Shown: positions 40,823 to 51,392, counted from the first letter of the stretch. The stretch is 64,000 nt of DNA from Symbiodinium natans (GCA_905221605.1 CAJNDS010002156.1:26001-90000), one strand, 5' to 3'. The notes: generated from the sequence alone by a model not told the origin. Translations and numbers: made by a program.

Positions 40823-41746
40823 AGTTCAAAGCCATTGCATGCTTAGCACCAGGCCGCAAAGTCTGTCGCTTCACCCTGTGCTTCAAGTGATCGCACGTCA
40901 GTCACGGTGTACCTTATGGTTCGGATGCTGCGGGCTCCACATCTGTCCAATATTTCCACAGCATCGAGTTACGCAACAACGCTGCTGACTGTGGAGATCT
41001 CTACCCCCTCTGCCACCTAGTCCGGGCCCACGGCTTGGAACTAATCAGCTTGGCTTTCAGGTCGTACTCCTTGCAGTAAGCCCTGCGCAGCGAGTGTCTT
41101 CCGAGATCGACCCTGGACCCTGAACTCCATCAGCTGCCATGCTGACCAGTGACTTAGAAGTTGCTAGAGGGCCACAACTGACGGTGGCACAAGGTGCTGT
41201 TCTGCAGACCCTGCTTCATGGTACCGCTTGTGTCGCATTGACATTCATCTCGTCTGGAAGAAGACGAGATGGAACCACTACTACCGGTTCTCTCTACGAC
41301 AATATGCTTACATTTTTTGCACATCGCCTTTTGAAGCGACAGGCCCGCGCCTAAAGGCTCTGAAGGCGGCCCGCGCAACCTGTGACGCCAAGAACAATGC
41401 CATCGTTTCAAGAAGACCGAACTGTTCATGTAGAATCTCGCGAAACACGCGACGGCGACTGTCAACCTGACGTGAGAGACCAGCAACTCATGGCGTTGTC
41501 AAGAAGTCAGCTTGAGTGGTGTTGGGTCCCAGCCTCTTCATGTGCAGCGTCTTCCAGCCGGAGCAGCGTGGACGAGTCCAAACCCCCATAGGCACCGCCC
41601 ATCTGCCGGAACGGAAAAACGAGCTTCTGGGGTTGTAATGGTGGCTGTGGCAAGTTCCATCTTCATAATGAAGGCTTCCGCTTCTTTGAGGCATGCAAGA
41701 GGCGACAACGAAGTACCAGCAAAGCCGGGTAAAGCCGGCATATCAC
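40823..41746. other. Unique sequence with competing frames
   Basis: Between 41139 and 41741 frames up to 110 codons on both strands overlap. Splice signals do not decide between them. Confidence 0.3.
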
Positions 41747-41812
41747 CCTAAACCCTAAACCCCAAACCCCAAACCCTAAACCCTAAACCGTTGAAGCCTA
41801 AACGGTTTAGGG
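41747..41812 (-). repeat. Telomere-like array ending in a fold-back
   Basis: Six CCCTAAA/CCCCAAA units. The last one, CCCTAAACCGTT (41781-41792), is mirrored as AACGGTTTAGGG (41801-41812) across 8 nt. Confidence 0.93.
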
Positions 41813-41890
41813 CCGCCTGCTCTAAAGCCGCCGTCGGAAGGATCTTCACCTGCGGCCACCGCCACTGTGAGTCATGATCCAGGATTGACA

Positions 41891-41993
41891 CCCAAAGAGC
41901 CCAATACCCCTTAAATATTCCTTAAATCATAATAAGGATCCCTTTATAATTTAAGGCTATATTCCTTAATTAAGGGGTATTGGGCTCTCTAGG
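41891..41993. mobile_element. MITE-like element, family A copy 4
   Basis: CCCAAAGAGCCCAATACCCC and GGGGTATTGGGCTCTCTAGG ends, with AATAAGGATCCCTTTATAAT core. Confidence 0.9.
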
Positions 41994-42281
41994 CAGAAGT
42001 TGGCTGCTTCTCCAAAGACAAGCCCATCACAAGTCTTTAGGATGATCTGGTTGATTCATGTTTGGTTTTTGCCCACTGTCACTGAATCCTGCTTCGGTTT
42101 GGGCATATGAAGTAGGGTTTTTCCCCACCCTCAGTGGGGCTGTTAGATGTTGAGGACAACTATGCGCATAGCGAGTCTTTCCAGACACAACGACACAGCG
42201 CTCTACTGCCACACAGCCGCCCTGTAGTGGCCAGTAGGCTTCCAAGGCCGGCGATTGCACTGCAAAACAGTGGCCATACAT

Positions 42282-42374
42282 TCCCTTAATTAAGGAACAT
42301 AGCTGAAATTATAATAAGGATCCCTTTATAATTTAAGCTATATTCCTTGATTAAGAGGTATTGGGCTCGTTGGG
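42282..42374. mobile_element. Family A element, copy 5, left end eroded
   Basis: Starts at CCCTTAATTAAGGAACATAG and ends GAGGTATTGGGCTCGTTGGG. It lies only 290 bp from copy 4. Confidence 0.85.
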
Positions 42375-42440
42375 TGATCACTTCGAGCATCCCCAGCCTC
42401 TCCCCAGCGCATACTCGCTGGTGATACTGCCCATAAAGAC

Positions 42441-42499
42441 TAGGGTTTAGGGTTTAGGGTTTAGGGTTTAGGGTTTAGGGTTTGGGGTTTAGGGTTTAG
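42441..42499 (+). repeat. Interstitial telomere array
   Basis: Eight units. Confidence 0.96.
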
Positions 42500-43275
42500 T
42501 AGAACGTCCCGGGAGGACAAACAAACTCGCCCTGTCTTGCGTCACAGTACAACAAGCTCAAGCCTTTTTCCTTGAATGGAAACCTTGTCGCAGCAGCATA
42601 CACCAAGCGCAGCCTTCATATTGGTTAAGGAATACTGCTGATAAATCATGCCTAGACAAAAATGTTCTACCTCCGGAAGCAGATCCTTGACCAACGAGGA
42701 GACATCATCAGCATGTTGATAGCAAAGCCTGCCAAAGCTATCATGTGCTAGCCTAGTTCCACAATCTTTGTTCCGAAAAAGGTACGTTCGTCAGTAACCG
42801 ACGCGTATTCGGACCAGTAAACAGGCACCAGGAAAAATAACAACCTTCTCTGACGCCACTTTCGTGTTTGTCATTCCATACTCTCCATACTAGTATTCCA
42901 CTTGCTGCTTTTTTCAATTTTGGCCAGCACATTAAATAGCATGTGCTGTTCTATGGTGTCAGTGTTATCAGACATCTTTTCCAGACATCTTTTTCAAAGA
43001 GGCGTGATTATCAAGTTGGCGCCCCGCTGGTCTGCAATATGTTTTTAGGATTTAGGGTTTAGCGCTTAGGGTCGTGATGGTAGAGGCATATCTGGTTGGT
43101 GACCATGCCGTCTGTGTCTCACGTTGTGCAGCTTGCTACAAACATCAGGCACGAACGTTCCATGTTCCTTTCTGCAACGGGCACATGCCTACTGCTGTTC
43201 GAGACAGCCAAGTCACGAACCGGCAGAACAGCTTGATGGAATGCGCTGCTCGATACACAAGCTGATTGAAACACG
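42500..43275. other. Unique sequence
   Basis: A 63-codon plus frame at 43074-43265 (HAVCVSRCAACYKHQ) is protein-like but unsupported. Confidence 0.3.
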
Positions 43276-43327
43276 AAACCCGAAACCCGAAACCCTAAAC
43301 CCTAAACCCCAAACCCCAAACCCAAAC
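43276..43327 (-). repeat. Telomere-like array with CCCGAAA units
   Basis: Three CCCGAAA, then CCCTAAA and CCCCAAA units. Confidence 0.92.
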
Positions 43328-43651
43328 GACTCTGTGGGCTATGTGTTCAGGCCTCTCCACACCAAATAGCGAGAGGATCAATGGCCATTTCCGTGCCCCT
43401 GGAGGCTTCAATGTTGTTTGGATGTTGGGTCTGCGGTGGGCTTGGGATGGCTTTGGGACCATTTTATGGCTAAGAGTATCAAGATGCAGGATTGCAAGAG
43501 TTGATGCCTGGAAAAGAGTCGGGGGCAGCTGATGGGCAAGTCACTTGTGCTATCGCCTGTGGTGGTAACATCCGAAGGCCCTATAGTGACTTAGTGACTC
43601 GACCGCATGTGAATGCGCCATTGAATCCGGGCAAAGCTGTGACTTGAACAA

Positions 43652-43684
43652 AGGTTTAGGGTTTAGGGTTCAGGGTTTTGGGTT
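43652..43684 (+). repeat. Short telomere-like array
   Basis: About four units. Confidence 0.85.
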
Positions 43685-43841
43685 CTAGTGATAGCATAGT
43701 CTAGGACGGGAGAGCTGTTCCCGGAGATGGGCATCTGCCCTGCCTCCCCTTCACCAGGGATTGCGCATAGATGGGCGGCTCGATCTCAGATCAGGAAGGT
43801 TCTCAGGAGGGCTCTCATCCTTGAAATCTAACATCTAACTA

Positions 43842-43938
43842 GGGTTTCGGGTTAAGGTTTATAGGGTTTGGTGGTTCATAGGGTTTTAGGGTTCAGGGTT
43901 TGGGGTGTAGGGTTTTAGGGTTTATGGTGTAGGGTTTA
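43842..43938 (+). repeat. Highly decayed telomere-like array
   Basis: GGGTTT words separated by irregular spacers. Confidence 0.75.
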
Positions 43939-43980
43939 ACTGAGAAAGACTTCCACGGGAGCGCTAGAGAGAGCCCTCGG

Positions 43981-44694
43981 GTGGGCGGGGCATGGGCAGA
44001 GAACAGTGTGAAGACTGCGCAGACGATCGGTATGCAGGTACAGCAGTTCAAGCAAAGAAGGAGGCCGCCCCAGTACATAGTTAGCTACTCTAGAGTGCAC
44101 TTGCAAGAGCACTTACAGCAGCAATCACCAGCAAGTCGGCAACTGGAAGCCAGTTGCCAGCCAGGCCCCAGGCAGAAGAATCTCCTTCCAAGATGTTTTG
44201 CAACGTCCTGTCTGCACCTCGCAGGAACCTGCCAGGGCAAACTGAAGGCGTTTGTGCTGCAGCTACCCTTCCTGATTGCCTGCACGCTCAGAATGCCGGT
44301 GCAACCATATGCAATGCGCAGCTGTCACTTCATGCACATTAACCTGGGGCAGCCTGATTTGAACTCCCTGCACCTGTGCTTTGAAGACCCCATTTTTGGA
44401 GACCCCTCCCCCTTACGATTTGAATGGTGGGTTTTCATGGGAATGGAGGTAACAGTAAGAATGGTGGGTAGTGGTGTGGGAATAGTGAGTAAAAACGGTG
44501 AGCATTTAGTGGTGGGGGTGCGAAATGGTGGGAATGGCGGGTACTGGTGGACATGGGCGCATGGTCGGATGGATCTGGCGCGAAGCCAAACGCGATCTCG
44601 TCGTGCGCACAACAGTTCACACGCGCTCTGCCTGAATCAGAGTGCAAGCAGAGTGCCTGAATCAGCCTCTGGTTTCACCCAGTGTACCACCTGA
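43981..44694 (+). CDS. Longest open frame (237 codons), probably not a gene
   Basis: Starts with GTG and runs through part of the GGTGGGAAT minisatellite. No domain. The minus strand is also open here in all three frames over about 44085-44235, with a good acceptor (TTGCCCTGGCAG) and a GTAAGT donor, so a minus-strand exon is at least as likely. Confidence 0.15.
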   Translation: MGGAWAENSVKTAQTIGMQVQQFKQRRRPPQYIVSYSRVHLQEHLQQQSPASRQLEASCQPGPRQKNLLPRCFATSCLHLAGTCQGKLKAFVLQLPFLIACTLRMPVQPYAMRSCHFMHINLGQPDLNSLHLCFEDPIFGDPSPLRFEWWVFMGMEVTVRMVGSGVGIVSKNGEHLVVGVRNGGNGGYWWTWAHGRMDLARSQTRSRRAHNSSHALCLNQSASRVPESASGFTQCTT

Positions 44695-45235
44695 TGGTGG
44701 TGTTCTGCCCTTCTACCATCTTCTACGCAGGCATTCCGACCTTCACCAAACGGTGACACGATTCTCACGTGCGGCAAGCACAAGGGCAAGGAAGCCACGT
44801 GCCGGGAGATTTGTCTTCGAATGGCGGATGCTGGTGGGAATGGTGCGCAAAGGTGGGCAATGGTGGGCAATGGTGGGTAATGGCGGGTAACGATGGAAAT
44901 GATGGTGCGTAATTCACGGTGGGAACGGTAGAGATGTTGGGTAAGAGTGGGATGGTGGGATATGCAGGCGTTTAGCGGCTGATCGTGGGAATGGGTAATT
45001 GTGGGTAATGGAAGGAGTGGTTGTCATGATGGGAAGAGTGGGGTAATGGGGGGAATGATTGGTACAATGGTGGGTCATGGCGGGAGTGGTAGCAATGCGT
45101 AGTGGTGGGCAATGGTGGAGAATACTGCGAAAGGTCGGTAATGGTGGGCACTAATCGGGATGGTGAGCAAGTGTAGGAATGGTGGGTACTGGTGGTTGCA
45201 TAGTGGAATGGCAGGTATTGGTGACACCGGTTCAG
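44410..45235 (+). repeat. Degenerate GGTGGGAAT-type minisatellite in two blocks
   Basis: Variants of AATGGTGGG(T/A)A recur at 44420-44560 and densely at 44815-45235 with irregular 9-14-bp spacing. On the minus strand it directly follows the last exon of the 45.27-45.93 kb gene model. Confidence 0.85.
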
Positions 45236-45266
45236 GGTTGAACTTGAATGGTCGATCCTGCAGAAA

Positions 45267-45933
45267 TCACTGGCATCCGCATGCATCCGCTCTATATACT
45301 GTATCATCAGTAGCAAAGCACCACTTGGCTCGCAAACGCATCATGCACCGTAGGCTGAGCCTCTCCAGCCAGGTTCCGGGGACGAACGTCAGCTCTTTCG
45401 CTCGTCCTCGCTTGCCCAGCTGCATTACGTGGCTGTCATCTCTTGTGACAAGAACTTAACCTGCCGATGCCATGATCATCTAGAGCTGTGTGAAAGTACG
45501 AAGACCACATCCTGTGAGCTACATGCGCCGCCATCCCAGCTTCAAGACGTATACATCACGGCTTCCATGTGGGTACACCGATGCGGGTTCGCCCAAAACC
45601 ACATCCAAACTTAAACAGCGTTGAGGACCGTTTAGGATCTTAACTTTCGAACTCACACACCGCTGGATGAAGCCTGTATGGAACCTGCATCAGGAAAGGA
45701 CTTTGATGTCATTGCTTACCTTTTTTCCTGGTGCACCCTCAGCCCGAGTGATGAAAAGTTGCTCCTTGGCTCCGTGAGATTTCCAACTTATGTAAAGAAG
45801 ATGAAAGCGCTCTGCTGTACTTTTCCGCCCTACATCATCTAGAGCCGCAAGAATCAACTGAAGCTTCTCGCAATCGATGGTGAACGAGTCCAACACCGCA
45901 ATGAGAAGCCGGAAAGGTCGGATGTGCCAATCG
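45267..45933 (-). CDS. Two-exon gene model, unknown function
   Basis: Exon 45933-45720 begins after CTATGCAG, next to a CTTAGGG array. It encodes about 71 very protein-like codons (FRLLIAVLDSFTIDCEKLQL; later AERFHLLYISWKSHGAKEQL) and ends in phase 0 at AAAAAG/GTAAGC. A 300-nt GT-AG intron (45719-45420) leads to exon 45419-45267, in phase (KELTFVPGTWLERLSLRCMM), ending in TGA. No family recognised; a 5' part is missing. Best intron-supported model in the window. Confidence 0.45.
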
Positions 45934-45940
45934 CTGCATA

Positions 45941-46068
45941 GCCCTAAGCCCTAAGCCCTAAGCCCTAAGCCCTAAGCCCTAAGCCCTAAGCCCTAAGCCC
46001 TAAGCCCTAAACCCTAAGCCCTAACCCCTAAACCTAAACTAACCCCTAAACCCTAAACCTAAACCCTC
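45941..46068 (-). repeat. Homogenised CCCTAAG array with decayed tail
   Basis: About ten CCCTAAG units, then CCCTAAA and CCTAAA variants. Confidence 0.96.
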
Positions 46069-46141
46069 CGAAGGCCTTCGGCATTCTTCAGCTCCTCTGC
46101 GAGGCCTCCAGAGGAACCCTCACACTCTTGCTGAACCTACT

Positions 46142-46210
46142 CAGGGTTTAGGGTTTAGGGTTTAGGGTTTAGGGTTTAGAGTCTAGGGTTTAGGGTCTGG
46201 GGTTTAGGGG
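46142..46210 (+). repeat. Interstitial telomere array
   Basis: About ten units with three variants. Confidence 0.95.
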
Positions 46211-46237
46211 GATGCCCAGAAAGCCCTGAGCTCACCC

Positions 46238-46328
46238 TACCAGGATGGGCCATTAGACCCTCTAATGTAACCAACCCTATGAAGGGCCTTTTTAAAGGGG
46301 TTATACAGTATAATGGCCCATGCCGGTA
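46238..46328. mobile_element. MITE-like element, family B copy 4
   Basis: Ends TACCAGGATGGGCC and GGCCCATGCCGGTA, with the core CCAACCCTATGAAGGGCC. Confidence 0.86.
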
Positions 46329-46336
46329 AGCCTGAC

Positions 46337-46652
46337 CTAGCCTGACCACAACAACTCGAACCCCGCGTTAGTCTGCTCGAGCTTTCTGGGAGGAGGGCCA
46401 GTGGTTGCACTGCTTGCAATCCTGAGGGTTGAGATGGTCTTAGATGGACCTTCGAGCTTAGGTTGAAGCATTTTGCGGCTGAGCGGTTGAGGCTCGGAAG
46501 AAACATCCCCAAAGCCCCACTGGAGCCCTCTTAACAGCCGGGTCGCGTTTGATTGCATTTCGCCGCTCGCCAGTAAAGCGCTCTACTGCCTCAAGGCGTT
46601 TGCACAAGATTTCATCTTGGGCGTTGGGTTTTATCGCGCACTCAGCAGGCAT
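46337..46652 (-). CDS. Coding candidate in two overlapping minus frames
   Basis: An ATG frame (46652 down to 46458) begins MPAECAIKPNAQDEILCKRL and is convincing for about 35 codons. From about 46560 a second minus frame (to 46337) is convincing (SSEPQPLSRKMLQPKLEGPS). An indel or intron near 46560 would join them. No antisense frame competes. No family recognised. Confidence 0.35.
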
Positions 46653-47480
46653 GTGAGGTATGCTTACGCAGACAGGGGATGCAACTAGGGGCGGTGATTA
46701 TCAGCAGTTCTCTCAACACTCCGGAAAGCAAATCGTTAAAAGAGTAGTAGTAGGGATGAGGCAAACTCCATGAACCTTTTCAAGCCCCAGAAAGTTTAAA
46801 CTGCCGTTTGTCGACGCCCACTCAAATCACAAGCTGCGGAACCGAAATGATCAAAATCAACCTTGCTGTTGTCAGAGACGGAATCTGAGAGAAACTGCTT
46901 AAGGCAGAGGCTCCGGTACTCCAGGTTCTTCAGAGAAAGAAACCAGGGAGATAACTGCTGCCCCAAAGGATGCTTGAACAAAATCTGGAAAAAAGTTCTG
47001 TGTGCCTTTACTAGAAACAATGCCCAGCAGCGAAGGCCAGCCCCAGGAAAACTGATCTTCCCCACTCTTAACCCTGGTTAGAACTCTTTCTGTTGCCTGA
47101 CAGCCAACAGGTCTTGGTTCCATCAAGTTGGAGCCTCGGACGATTCAGAAATCCCATCGCCGGCCCCAGAAGGCCACAGCTGCAAGTTCAGCTTCAGCCT
47201 TCTCGCTTCAGATTAGGCCTTTCAAGAGCCTTTCGCTCAAATATTGACTTGGTTTTGCCTAAGTCCGAAGTGCGAAAAGATACCGTTTCATACCAAACCC
47301 TCAAATTCTTCCTTGATGTAACGAAGAAGGCCCATAGCAGGATGTTAGTTTCTTCTTTGAAAAACTCCAAAGTCGCCAATCCCAAATCCCCTGCCCCCCC
47401 ACCCACCCCTCGTCAAGCCCCTCCCACCCCCCCGCCTACACGATGAATGCCTGAATGCACAAACTAAAACCCTTAACTGC
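46653..47480. other. Unique sequence with competing frames
   Basis: Frames of 70-117 codons overlap on both strands at 46796-47446 (for example 47093-47446 plus, ending in a Pro-rich tail). Confidence 0.3.
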
Positions 47481-47553
47481 CCTAACCCTAAACCCTAAAC
47501 CCTAAACCCGAAACCCGAAACCCTAAACCCTAAACCCTAACCCTAAACCCTAA
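47481..47553 (-). repeat. Interstitial telomere array
   Basis: About ten units, two CCCGAAA. Confidence 0.95.
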
Positions 47554-47680
47554 CATGACTGAAGAGAGGCACGAGCGGCAAGGAGAAACTGGCAAGCTGA
47601 GACTGGAGCGAGCGAATTAGACTGAAACTCTTTCCGCTGGCGGCGCAGCTCTGTGTTGTGCTCATCCTCGGAAAGCAGGG

Positions 47681-47735
47681 GTTTAGGGTTTAGGGTTTAG
47701 GGTTTAGGGTTTAGGGTTTAGGGTTTAGGGTTTAG
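47681..47735 (+). repeat. Interstitial telomere array
   Basis: Eight TTTAGGG units. Confidence 0.97.
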
Positions 47736-48866
47736 GGGAGGCGACTGAAGACAACAGCTGCTGCCCACGTTCATCAAGGAAAGGACCCGTCTACGCAATC
47801 CCAAGAACAACTCGCAAATCCCTCCCCAGGCCTCCCAATGCTAAGCCCGACAGCCAACAGATCCCACTCTCGCCACCATCCGGTACCCCCCAGCAGGCAG
47901 GAACCAGAGACTTGAGACTCAGCACGCAGTGGTCAGCCTCATAACATCCTAAGGCCCTATGGACAGGATGAGCCTGGCCCCTATGCTCCCTCTGATCTCC
48001 TGAGACTTGGGCCACGCACTTTTGCAGAACCTGCTGCAAGACGAAATAGGTGCACGGATGCGCAGCAGGATGTAAAGGTGCACAGGGGTGGATCCTTTGT
48101 ACGACCGTGGTTGTGCATGCGTACACGTGCACACACTGGAAACTAAGGCTTTCAGGAACTGTAGCTGGTGTGCTAGTGTAGGGCCACCTTGCACCTGGAA
48201 AGAATATTTGCATCGGTGGTCAATTGTCAATTCTTACTACAAGTCCTCTTTGCCAAATCACGACCAGCTCTGCCACATGAAACAGGAAGCACTACAATAA
48301 GCGATGCCGACAGCAGGGACCGATGTGGGACATTCGGCACTATACTGCCCTAATCCTTGACTTTACTCTCTGCACCATGCACCATGCACGCAGCCGCAGG
48401 AGGCCTGCACCCCTGAACCTCCAGGCAGAAGCTTTCAAGAGCATCCCTTCAGCAAACAATCGCGCCTGCGACGCCCAACGCACGAGCTGCACTTATCTGC
48501 ACCCCTCTTGAACAATCCGAATCCTGAAGCGAAGCCGATATTTTCCGGGCCTGGGAGAGATTGGCCTGTGGCCTCTCTGCGCTACTTCGGCGCCCCAGGC
48601 TCAGCTGACCTGACAACGTTTACGGGGCTTCTTGAGGGATGCTACTGCAATGATGGCTGAGTGGTTTTTACGTACTTTCTGAGAGTGGATCGCCCAGATC
48701 TTGCTCAGAAGCCTCATAAGCACAAAAGAATACAGAGGATACCATGCTCCCAGGTGGAGGCCGCGAGCGGCTGGTGTACAGTGAGTATGAAGTTCGAGCC
48801 GACTTTTTGCCGAGCAAGGGGAGCGCACTTCGAAATTCTATTAAATAGACCTCTTCATATTAATGA
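47736..48866. other. Unique sequence with competing frames
   Basis: A 140-codon minus frame (47791-48213) contains an acceptor-like TATTTCGTCTTGCAG near 48030, but another minus frame overlaps. A plus frame at 48661-48870 and a minus frame at 48601-48828 also compete. Confidence 0.3.
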
Positions 48867-48932
48867 TTAAGGGAACCCTACTATTTGGGGACTATATTAG
48901 GGGCCCCTGAAACCCTAAACCCTAAACCCTAA
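48867..48932 (+). mobile_element. Truncated family D element continuing as CCCTAAA repeats
   Basis: GGGAACCCTACTATTTGGGG to GGGGCCCCTG, where the family normally reads TATTTTCGTAAACCCCC. Instead AAACCCTAAACCC repeats (48911-48932) start there. Confidence 0.75.
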
Positions 48933-49056
48933 TAAATTATCGCAATGCCCGCAATGCCCTTCCCTCCTGACAGTCCTGCAGAGCTGGCAGAGCTCTTAGA
49001 GGCAGCCTGGGAGGTGGTCACAGCGTCTGTACAGCACCAGGTAAGCCTCGGAAAGG

Positions 49057-49147
49057 GGTTTAGGGTTTAGGGTATAGGGTTTAGGTTTAGGGTTTAGGGT
49101 TTAGGATTTAGGGTTTAGGGTTTAGGGTTTAGGGGTCAGGGTTTGGG
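49057..49147 (+). repeat. Telomere-like array
   Basis: About 12 units with point variants. Confidence 0.94.
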
Positions 49148-49320
49148 CCCTCGCCCCGTTTGGCACCAAAATGCACAGTGAAACATAGGATCTCAAAGGG
49201 AACCCCTTGGCAGCCCCGAAACATACAGTTCCACGTGCACAGATGATGCTCTTGATCCTTGAGGTATTCGACGCCTCATAGTCCAAATGCGAAATTGTAG
49301 TGCTTCTTTCTCTGCAGAGC

Positions 49321-49391
49321 AGAGCGGGGTGGGGGGGAGCCGGGGTGGGGGGGAGTGGGGGGGGGGTGGAGGGGGGGGGTGGGGGGGCGGG
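49321..49391 (+). repeat. G-rich tract with quadruplex potential
   Basis: Runs of 4-10 G separated by T, A or C for 70 bp. Confidence 0.9.
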
Positions 49392-49459
49392 TCACCATGA
49401 CAAATAGTACAGGCTGCTGCAGAGTTGCAAACAATACCTTCCGGGTCCTGTTGATTCAG

Positions 49460-49784
49460 CTTGTGCGATGGCAAGTGTCGCATGCTTGAATCTGGCATTG
49501 ATTCGTATGCCTGCTTGGCTTGCTACTTGGCATGGCACAGTCCTGTGGGCATCGGTGACATTGGAGGGTGTGTATGCTGGGATGCACAGGTGATGAGAGC
49601 TTCAAACCCGGACCATGTCCACAACAACGTGCCCATCGGATTCAGCCTGACCTATTCTGATCTCTCGTATGCTCGTGTCAATGAAAGCCGTATGTCATTC
49701 CAGGAAGCTTGTGACGTCCCTAGTCTCGAGAAAACCGCCGACAGAAATCCTTTGGAAACCCTAAACCCTAAACCCTAAACCCTC
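49460..49784 (+). CDS. Candidate exon ending in telomere repeats
   Basis: Follows the acceptor CCTGTTGATTCAG (ending 49459). About 98 protein-like, Cys-rich codons (CRMLESGIDSYACLACYLAW; GFSLTYSDLSYARVNE) run until the frame enters a CCCTAAA array at 49758 and stops. No antisense frame longer than 60 codons overlaps its body. An internal donor (CACAGGTGATG) and acceptor (TCATTCCAG) are possible. No family recognised. Confidence 0.4.
49758..49784 (-). repeat. Short interstitial telomere array
   Basis: Four CCCTAAA units terminating the frame upstream. Confidence 0.93.
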
Positions 49785-49851
49785 GATCCCACTCATGCAT
49801 CTCACAAGTCGGACAGGTCTGATGGCTCTGACCGTGCTGGATTCGATCCGC

Positions 49852-50166
49852 TCAGATGAACCAGCCGCCTGTAAGAGCGGAAGACACTTCATCCATCTTC
49901 CGACTCTCTGGGCTCCATGAGGTTAGCATCTCTTGATTCTTGCTCTCATATGGAGCTAACCGGTGCGTCAAATGAAGGTCATGCCGTGTCTCAAGGAACG
50001 GACGGTTGCGACAAAGGCTTATGAATATTTGTGACAAAACCAAGGGCTTAACCAAGGGCTTCAACAAACTGCAGTGGAGTATGTGTGCTGCTGTGCTTCT
50101 GCCAGAGGGTTCAGGCTTCTTTCTTTGGGCCAAGCAAAACACGAAGCCGTTCGAAGCCCGAAGCAA
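49852..50166 (-). CDS. Weak coding candidate, unknown function
   Basis: 104 codons. The second half (ETRHDLHLTHRLAPYESKNQ...) has good codon use and ends in TGA. Plus frames overlap its start. No family recognised. Confidence 0.28.
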   Translation of the reverse strand: MLRASNGFVFCLAQRKKPEPSGRSTAAHILHCSLLKPLVKPLVLSQIFISLCRNRPFLETRHDLHLTHRLAPYESKNQEMLTSWSPESRKMDEVSSALTGGWFI

Positions 50167-50676
50167 GACCCCAAGAGACAGCCTCTTCCGCCGCGCCTGC
50201 CGACGGGATTGAGAAGGTTCGGGGACAGAGGTCTAAAACCTGCTTCTTCAGGAGCAATGCTGCTCAAATGAATTCGGATGATGCGGCATCTGCCCGTGCA
50301 CTACCTATTCTATACCACCTGCCCCCAACTAGGCCCGACACTGCCACCCATCAAGTACTTTCACGGCATGTCGTTACCGGATTTATCTGGGGTACTCTCT
50401 ATTGCGCTACTATACTACTATGGAAGCAAACCAGCCCTGATATGTACAGCACTCACAGGTACATGTTGACAGAGGGATGAAGCTAGGGCCCGTGTCCCTT
50501 TGATAGAAGATTGCCAAGCCATAGCAACTGTTGAACGATTTGAAGTCTGACCAAACCACCTAACATCACCTAAGTCTATAGCCGAACACCCTGTAGCAAA
50601 AGCAGACCAAATCCTAACCAATGCCCCTGGAATGAGGGCCATGCCGCAACTTCCAGGCGCAAAAACATAGGTAGCG
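50167..50676. other. Competing plus frames
   Basis: Plus frames overlap over 50006-50480, one with a hydrophobic segment (VTGFIWGTLYCATILLW). They cannot be separated without transcripts. Confidence 0.3.
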
Positions 50677-51087
50677 TTGATGCAACGACACTTCCCGCTC
50701 TTCGGGACGAGGGGCACGCGCCAAGAAACTGTGCAACGCAAGAAACTGTGCAACGCTTTATGTTGTGCACGTCGTTGTCTAGAGATTCCCTATGCAAAGC
50801 TATGTAGCTATGTGCATCGTTTGTGTAAAACTACCAGGCCGAAATCCCCCCGCGTCATATTTAGCGCCTTCCGCTGCAGCGGTTACTGCCTCGTCGTCCA
50901 ACCGCCACCTCAGAAGCTCAACAAGCAAAACTACGGTTCAGCGTTTGGGGCTGTACCAGCATGGGCTCCCTATAACTCCTTAAAAAAGCCCTTTTTAGGG
51001 TTGATTATGGGGATTCTAGGGCCTATAATTGCCCATCCTGGGAAGGGAGGGCAAAAAACACTCATACCTAAGCACGTGAATGTCTAA
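50677..51087 (+). CDS. 136-codon frame containing a family B element
   Basis: Reads protein-like for about 90 codons and then passes in frame through the family B element at 50954 (PYNSLKKPFLGLIMGILGPI). No domain. Confidence 0.22.
   Translation: MMQRHFPLFGTRGTRQETVQRKKLCNALCCARRCLEIPYAKLCSYVHRLCKTTRPKSPRVIFSAFRCSGYCLVVQPPPQKLNKQNYGSAFGAVPAWAPYNSLKKPFLGLIMGILGPIIAHPGKGGQKTLIPKHVNV
50954..51044. mobile_element. MITE-like element, family B copy 5
   Basis: TACCAGCATGGGCTCCCTAT and GCCTATAATTGCCCATCCTG ends. Confidence 0.82.
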
Positions 51088-51392
51088 AGATGATATGGGG
51101 CCGCGTGGGCTGGAGCTTGGCGTCCGTTTGCAAGCCATCATCAGATTAAGAACCTACCCATAGGCGCCCAGTACGAGCTGGCTGGCTGACATGCTATTTC
51201 CTAGCTGCCCTAGCTCCGACCTCAGATCTCTTGAGTTTTAATGAACTGAAACGAGAAGGAAAGGAACATCTTTTAGCAACCCGCAGTCAACCCTGAAGGT
51301 CGTCTGGCAGTTTTCTGGTCAAATAAGTTCTACAATTTCCAGCAGATTTTTGCATCGCGGGCAGCCAGCCCGAAAAATCGGCCGGAAGTCTG

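Noticed and set aside
41139-41741. Candidate gene on either strand
   Set aside because: Overlapping frames on both strands are equally protein-like and no splice or start signal decides between them.
43981-44694. Longest open frame (237 codons) as the main gene
   Set aside because: GTG start, no domain, runs through a minisatellite, and the minus strand has better splice signals over the same DNA.
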